Origin: Trochalopteron elliotii
Taxonomy: Eukaryota > Chordata > Aves > Passeriformes > Leiothrichidae
Reading direction: 5' to 3'
NCBI GenBank assembly: GCA_024734555.1
Contig: JANPWX010019292.1
Span: 261,669 to 325,668 of the forward strand
DNA length: 64,000 nucleotides
Part shown: piece by piece, positions 58,297 to 64,000 of the stretch
How the letters are laid out: every line of letters begins with the position of its first letter
Position numbering within the stretch: position 1 is the stretch's first letter
Position numbers and translations under genes: made by a program
Notes under the pieces: model-generated
Seen by the model: the letters and a program-made list of their open reading frames with translations, nothing else
The model's database searches: none
What the model was told of the DNA's origin: nothing

Positions 58297-58870
58297 ACCT
58301 TCTCAGGCAGTGTTCCAAAATCTCTGGCTTCTGGCCAATCCAAAATCTCTTCTAGAATTCTTGGGAAATTGGGTTTTCTCATTTGGGTTTGTGTAATTAA
58401 TGCTACCCACTTGCTCCACGTAGCGCTGGTTGCATGATGTGTTGAGGGAATGTTTCCTTTGAACATCCAGTGTAGCACGGTCAATCGTGGCGCCAAGAGC
58501 AGACACACTTCTGTCCCAACAACTTCTGAGGTGGCTCAAACACCCTCATAGGCTGCTACTATCTCTTTTTCAGTTGGAGTATAGTGGGCTTCTTATCCTT
58601 GATAACCCTGGCTCCAAAACTCTAGTGGTCGACCTCGGGTTTCTCCTGAGGTCCAGGTGAGGCCCTGCTCCCCACCTGCAGTATAGAGTATATTTTGCAC
58701 AGCTGGTCCTGTCCGAACAGGCCCAAGAGCTACTGCGCAAGCTATTTCCCGTTTGATCTGCTCAAAGGCCTGTTGTTGCTCAGGGCCCCACTCAAGTGGT
58801 TCTTCTTCCAGGTCACTCAATAAATGGACAAGGTAAGTTTCAGGCCCATACCACTGATTAGTAAGGGAGG
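58297..58870 (-). pseudogene. Class III (ERVL-like) pol remnant
   Basis: The minus strand encodes RT-connection/RNase H-like sequence: EWGPEQQQAFEQIKREIACA (58,787-58,728), then a LEFWSQGYQG block, then further fragments to 58,297 with stops. The layout resembles avian ERVL pol. gag and most of RT are absent. Confidence 0.65.
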
Positions 58871-58905
58871 AAGAAGAAGAGGAAGAAGAAGAAGAGGAAG
58901 TAATA
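58864..58905 (+). repeat. GAA/GAG-rich simple repeat
   Basis: A short purine run (gaagaagaagaggaagaag) next to the ERVL remnant. It yields an Arg-rich frame on the plus strand that I regard as spurious. Confidence 0.85.
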
Positions 58906-59379
58906 GTAAGAAAGGAGGGGTTAGATCAAGAGGCAGGCCCTTCAACAAAGAAATCAAAGGGAGTGAGGCAAGTCAAACAGGAAACCAAAGTTACTCGGTC
59001 CCTGACCTTATCAGAACTTTGAGACTTGTGAAAAGATTATAGCTGTCAGCCAGCAAGCAGCTCCTGGATGGTGGCTAATGCCCTATGGGGATAGCTGCAG
59101 CAGTTGAAGGGCCTTCAGGTACATTTCAGGCAAAGTCCCCCCCAGGGGCTACACCCAAAAATGGACAACAGGTCATGAGTTTTCACACCTTTATAAGTTT
59201 GGTCCATTTGCATATTGGGGATTAATCTTCCAATTACAGCTTCAGGTAATGAAGTAATTTACCCCAAGTTTGCTCCCTGTCGTAGCTAATCTATTAGCTA
59301 GACAAGATAAATCTGGTCATAACAAATCCAATTTGGCTGGCCTGGCTCTCTCTGGAGGCAGGTCCCTGAGTGAACAATA

Positions 59380-59586
59380 GAACTCATGCAGAGACACCAG
59401 CCAGTCAGTGAATCCAGAGATCAGACATATCACTGGTCAAGGAGCTGGGCAGGGCTAGGACTCAGACCAATCAGTGTCTAGATCTGGGAGTTTTGAACTT
59501 CCTATATAAGGGAGTTCCAAACAATAAAACAAGGCTGTTTGTCTCATGATCAAGAGGTCTCGAGTCATGATTTCTGTCTCCCTACA
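59380..59586 (+). mobile_element. LTR, R-U5 and promoter part
   Basis: CCAAT (59,449), TATA ctatataagg (59,501-59,510), AATAAAAC (59,523) and a CA end (tctccctaca) lie in the order expected for a class I LTR. Its 5' end may reach back to about 59,019. Confidence 0.7.
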
Positions 59587-60404
59587 TATGACCATTCACG
59601 TTACAGCACCTCCCCAACTCACTTGTTTACATCTCTTGGGGCCTGAGACAGTGAGGTGTCCTTGATTCCCAGGCCTAGAGAGAAATTGTTTTATCTGACC
59701 AAAATGTGAAGACAGTATCTAGCATTGTATATGGAGTTTAGAGCTATACACTAAAGAATTACAGAATTACAAATATATATTTTTAAAAAAAAGCTAAAAT
59801 CCTTAGGTATTACCTGGGGCCATAAAGAGTATCTGACAACATTTCCCACAACAGCTCCTGAATGCCAACACATTTCTATTCCAGCTTCTCAACAGGAACC
59901 CACCAGCTCCTGTATGCAGAGCTGACATCACCACTCAGCCCACGTAGGTGCTAGTGCATGTTCTACCCTCTGCTCACCTCTGCCTCCCCATCTGCCCTCC
60001 CTGTGGGCCTGGGGGCTTTAGGAGACCCCAGGGAAAGCAATAGGGGAGGATGTCTGAGAGGTAACCTCCCTATCCCCCTGTCAAAGGTCATCAGGTCATC
60101 CCAGAATCTCCCTACCCTGCAGCAACTTCCAATGTGGTACAGGGGCTCCCCAGGACCAGGATTTGGTCTCTCTGAGGCAGCACTGAAGGCAACCCCATTG
60201 CACTCCAGCTTGAGACACAGAGGTCACAAACCTTCAATTTTTTCCCCCTGGGGATCACAGCAACTGGCTCCAACTCTGCGCAGCCTAATCTAATGGCACC
60301 ACCAAGACCACCCTGTGCATCCAAAATGCCATGGCACCTACAAAAGTATGTCTTGCCCCAGCAGAACACTGTTGCCTCCCTCAAGATCTCTGGTCCTGAC
60401 CATT
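59587..60404. other. Spacer, no recognised feature
   Basis: No gene or clear element. A short A/T-rich part (about 59,770-59,790) precedes GC-richer DNA. Confidence 0.45.
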
Positions 60405-60720
60405 TGTCCTGGGGTAATCCATAATGTAATCCATATCTATGTGCCCAAAAATTGTTACTGTCTCCTTAAGACTGCAGCCAGGAACCTTGTGAGGGGGCTG
60501 CTATCACGGGCACTTTTAAAGTCTACTGAAGCAGGCCGCTCATTCCCTTTAGCCACGTGGTTTTTGCTTTGCTGGCTGCTTGGTCTTTGCTTAGGCAGAG
60601 ACTTTTCCCTTTTTGGGTTCTTTTTTCATTTTTTTTTTTTGTCTTGAAGAGGCCACAGTGGTTTTGAGCTGCCTTAGGGTGGATTTTGCAGCTGCCTGTA
60701 GCTGAGGGCATTACACAGAC
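60405..60720 (+). mobile_element. LTR family J fragment
   Basis: It starts tgtcctggggtaatcc and shares 'ccatatctatgtgccc' and 'tgttactgtctc' with the reverse complement of 35,099-35,020. The 3' end cannot be placed. Confidence 0.7.
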
Positions 60721-60775
60721 AGTAGCAGAGCAGCTGCACTTCAGTCCGAGTCTCTGGTGGCTGTAAGAGCCTGAA

Positions 60776-61247
60776 TGAGAGATACAGGACTCCAGGTGGC
60801 TCTTTAAAGGTGCTGTTTATTTCATAGATTAGAGTCACAGCAGTCATGGGTTGTGGGTAACAGACCCAAGCCTATAGCTGTCAGCATCAGCTTATAGGCA
60901 AAACCTGAAGCCATGTTAGTTTTGGTTACAATGCATTATATAGTTTTCTTTGCTGAGCATCTTAATACATAAAAACCAATCAGCATCTGTAGTAAAGCAT
61001 CTCCTACACCCTCAGCAGGTGTTTCCAAATAGGGAAAGAGTTTCAGTTTGCCTTTACACATATTAGGAAGTTTACCTAGATTCTTCCATACCCTCCTGAC
61101 AAGGATTGGCTCAGTGCCAGCACAGGGGCATGGATTGGGCTCTGAGGATGTAACTCAAAGACTGTTGTTGCTCTCATTGGGCCAAGGGCCAAAAAGCCCA
61201 CCTAAGCTGTTAAGTACTAAAGAGAGAGAACAAAGAAACTCCATGCT
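60776..61247 (-). mobile_element. Probable LTR, family G
   Basis: The minus strand has CCAAT-type motifs (about 61,100, 61,170), a TATA-like ctatataatg (about 60,940) and AATAAACAG (about 60,830) in the right order. The ends are tgagagatac and gagaaca. No TSD was found. Confidence 0.6.
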
Positions 61248-62530
61248 TTTCGAGGTATTGTAGCAAGCAAGAGATTTGTCTCTGTGCTGTGCTCGGCTTT
61301 GTTTTTGTTTTTTGTATTATTTTCCTTCTTTATTAAAACCTTTTTGATTTTTCAAGTCACACTCGATCATGCAGTCTTGCTAATAAATATTAGCCATGTT
61401 TCTGCCAGGCTGGCCCTCAGAAGTGTGGGTAAAACCCATAAGCATCATACACAATACTTTTACCATTACTTCTAGCCTATCATAACTACTATCATTACCA
61501 TATTATGTTACAGTTTAAGCTTAAAGTTGTTTTTCAGTTTTCTTGCAGTGGAAAATTCTTAGACCTTTTTTCTACCTGGTAAAAACATGTTTTTTGTTTG
61601 CCTATAATATCTTTTGCTTTTCTTGAGACCTCTTTCTGCTTTCTAAAAACATCTTCGTTTGTGGTCAACATATCCTTTTCTCTAGCCATAAAACCTCTTT
61701 CCAACTCGACTTTACCTTTGCTTTCTTAGTTGTCCAGTAACAACTGTCTCAGCAATTCTAGCTTTAGACACCCTTTATTCTTCTATATCAAAACTTGCTT
61801 TCATTTCTATTTCACTTACAGGTTCCACATTCAAGAGCCTTCTGCTAAACATTCATATCTGTAAAACTTTCCTGTAAACTTTCATCTTTTCCAACAGGTG
61901 GCTCAGCAGCAGTGCCTGGCCAAAGAGAGAAAACATCAAGTGGCCCCAGCGCAGCTGCTTCACCTTGCCATGCCTGCTCTGCTGTGCCTTGTGTGAGGAA
62001 GATGCTGACCTCGGCTCTTAGTCTGCCACTGGAACTTCTCCATAAGCTCCTGCCTTCCCAGGAGGAATCTGACACCATCTTGTTTATGCCTTTTCCTTGC
62101 TCCTAAAATTGAGAGCCAGATGCAGTTAAGGGATAAAGGGTTTTTACCTTGGCATTTAAGAAGGATCCTTATAGTGCAACACTTCGGCATGGTGGAATAC
62201 GCCGAAATGCACACACATGATAGAGCATGTATACAATTTTATAGACCTTGTAAATTAGCATATCTAACAAAGATGTCCCAATGAGAGGCTTGAATGAATA
62301 GCATGTTATCCCCCCATCCCAAAGAATTCCCCCCTGGATGGGCCTAATCCTACTTTACAGTATGTATTCTAGAGAGGACCTTGGTTTCTCAAGGTAGTAT
62401 AGGGCTTTCCGGCCTCCAGTTGTGAGGCTTCTAGGATGTTTGGTCTTCTGGCCTAACAGAATACCAGGACTATGCTAAATTATCAGACTTAAGGAATTGC
62501 AACTATACATGCTAAGAGCACTGAGGATAC
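61248..62530. other. Unassigned region, probably old repeats
   Basis: A/T-rich DNA with no coding block. A short inverted repeat (ttcggc...gccgaa, about 62,183-62,207) and the TATA array after it suggest remains of LTR material on the minus strand, but I cannot define an element. Confidence 0.4.
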
Positions 62531-62608
62531 ATAAAAGGTATATAAAAGGTATATAAAAGGGATATGAAAGGGATATAAAAGGGATATAAAAGGGATATAA
62601 AAGAAAAG
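62528..62608. repeat. Tandem TATAAAAGG-type array
   Basis: About seven units of 11-12 bp (ggtatataaaa / gggatataaaa) with small variations. Each unit contains a TATA-box-like core. Confidence 0.93.
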
Positions 62609-62730
62609 GCAAAAAATCATCATGGCATCATTGTCCCTTTGTCCTTCAAGCCATGAGGCTGCCCCTGCTGCATGCCATCTTGGAAAGGGTATTTCCAGCA
62701 TTCTATGTCTCTCTTTGTTCCCGTGGGGTT

Positions 62731-63192
62731 TGTGAGATTTGGAAATTTTGTATTTAGCAGTTATTTACTGTTATTTTTTGCCTGTTGACATTCTGTTTGT
62801 TAGTAAATGTTGAGCTGATAGGGTCTTCATAGAAGACTAGGTTGTCAGGGACATGAGGAGAGAGGGCGTACACATGTGCCCCTTGCATGGGGCAGTTGGG
62901 AATGGGGAAAGATTGTTCCTGAGGGGGCTTGGCATGACAACACCTCCTATCAAGTTGCAAGAAAGTCTCCACCAATGGACAGCGAAGAATAGTTGACTGG
63001 CAGACTTTGGGAGGGGCCAGGGTTGGCTGATGCAACACCAGAGGTATAAAAAGCAAAGCAGTCATTTTGTGGACGAGCTACTGGCAGTCGGCTATGCTGC
63101 AGCACTGCCCTTTTTCCTTATTCAGTCCTTTGTTGTGTTTGTTGAGGTTTAATAAACCTTTAAAATTTTAAAGTGAGCGGTCGTTTCTCACA
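62731..63192 (+). mobile_element. 5' LTR of a gammaretrovirus-like element, family H
   Basis: TGTGAGA...TCTCACA perfect inverted termini, 462 bp. It contains CCAAT (62,972), TATA (ggtataaaaag, about 63,043) and AATAAACC (63,151). Two bases after its end comes a primer-binding site, so this is the left LTR of an element that continues past the window. Confidence 0.9.
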
Positions 63193-63194
63193 AT

Positions 63195-63212
63195 TGGGAG
63201 CTTGTCTGGAAG
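63195..63212 (+). other. Putative primer-binding site, tRNA-Pro type
   Basis: Two bases after the LTR, tgggagcttgtctggaag matches the proline-tRNA binding site of gammaretroviruses at about 13 of 18 positions, with the first four bases exact. It sits at the canonical distance. Confidence 0.7.
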
Positions 63213-64000
63213 GAAAATCTCGTGTCCGTGGCCCGAGGAGATTTGGGAGGAGCGACACGCCCTGCCGATTTTGGCGGCTCAATCAGCTTCTCCTGGGGTC
63301 ATCCGTGATTTGCAGGTCGACACCCCAGGGACAACAAAGGAACAAATAAGGAAAAAGAAGAGCGGGGGAGAAGGGAAAAGGCCCCCTGAAAACCTGCAGA
63401 TGGAAAGATCTGAAGGATTGTGAGTATTGTGCATGGGGGAGATGGAGTCCAGGAGTGTGCTAGGAGTGTGCTTGGAGTGTGAGTGAGACTTGAGAGAATT
63501 GGTTTGAAAAGGCATCATCCTCATGATTAGTTTGGCCAGATTGCCTGTAATCTGAGTGCAGGAACCTCAGCTCCAGTCAGTACTGCACAGGATCTGTATT
63601 GGAGTCCGTCGGAGCTTAAGGACATTGGATGGTTGGGCGGATTTAGGGATACTCAAAAGCAGCTGGGAGAGCCAGGTTGAGAGTTACAGGATTTAGGGTG
63701 TGTTAGATTGGTAGCAAGACACAAAGTGAAAGAGCAGCAGGGAGAGGCTGCTGGCAGCCATTCATAAACGCCAGGCGCAGTAACACCCGGCTCCACCGGC
63801 CTGGCTGTGCAGGGCTGCTGGTGGCAACTCGGAAGCGCCAGGCGTGGTAATACCCAACGGGGCCGGCCCAGCCGTGCGGGGGTCTCTGGGTCGCAGACTG
63901 CAGGCAGGAGCGAGTCCCTGTGGGCCTGTGCTCATAAAGGAGTGGGTGGCTCCCCCGCGGCACCTGCCATCACAAGGGAAGGCACAGGCCTCTCCCGTCT
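63213..64000 (+). mobile_element. Leader of the family H element, runs off the window
   Basis: Sequence after the primer-binding site contains a GTGAGT donor candidate (about 63,421) and Gly/Arg-rich short frames, but no gag domain before the window ends. Confidence 0.55.

Noticed and set aside
58824..59042. Arg-rich small frame with GRRRGRRRRG, like a nucleic-acid-binding peptide
   Set aside because: It comes from a GAA/GAG simple repeat beside ERVL remains; no support for expression.

Overview
The window is bird nuclear DNA. The evidence is intron-split vertebrate VCP coding sequence, many CR1 LINE copies with the avian 3' tail, and a dense population of avian-type endogenous retroviral (ERV) LTRs. 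The species cannot be named from the sequence. One host gene can be supported with confidence: VCP (p97/valosin-containing protein, an AAA+ unfoldase). It lies on the + strand from before position 1081 to about 35,720. Fifteen exons, equivalent to exons 3-17 of the 17-exon vertebrate gene, join in phase with GT-AG junctions. They encode 763 residues, numbered 44-806 if the protein has the usual 806 residues. Exons 1-2, the promoter and the start codon lie to the left of the window. All Walker A, Walker B, sensor and arginine-finger residues of both ATPase rings are present, so the gene looks functional.

VCP introns (1-35,276). Most intron sequence is mobile-element sequence. Intron 12 (11.3 kb) and intron 13 (6.3 kb) are stacks of nested CR1 and LTR insertions. 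Many LTRs have ends fixed by target-site duplications (TSDs), including an LTR inserted in a CR1 (15,599-16,675), an LTR inside another LTR (28,268-30,590), and a decayed class I ERV with antisense pol and env remains (19,387 to about 22,640). Thirteen of the fourteen recognisable LTR units inside VCP are antisense to the gene. The one sense unit is at 30,604-31,125.

Downstream (35,700-50,900). About 3.6 kb of low-repeat sequence follows VCP, possibly holding the 3' UTR of a convergent minus-strand gene. Beyond that is a field of LTRs in both orientations: a 1.57 kb LTR with a perfect TSD, several copies of one long LTR family (called D here), and a CR1 split by an LTR.

Provirus (50,914-58,028). 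This is a plus-strand gammaretrovirus-like ERV with a 5' LTR, leader, gag (split by a later LTR), protease, integrase, a 193-codon open frame of unknown function, and env. Reverse transcriptase has been deleted, stops and frameshifts are present, and the 3' end is lost where an antisense class III ERV fragment abuts it. It cannot be functional as it stands. The open frame between integrase and env, with paired CX2C motifs, is the least explained coding signal in the window.

Right edge (58,300-64,000). This holds ERVL-like pol remains, more LTRs, a tandem array of TATAAAA-like units, and a 5' LTR with a proline-tRNA-like primer-binding site (62,731-63,212). That LTR opens a second gammaretroviral element running off the window. 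No tRNA, rRNA, CRISPR or bacterial features were seen.
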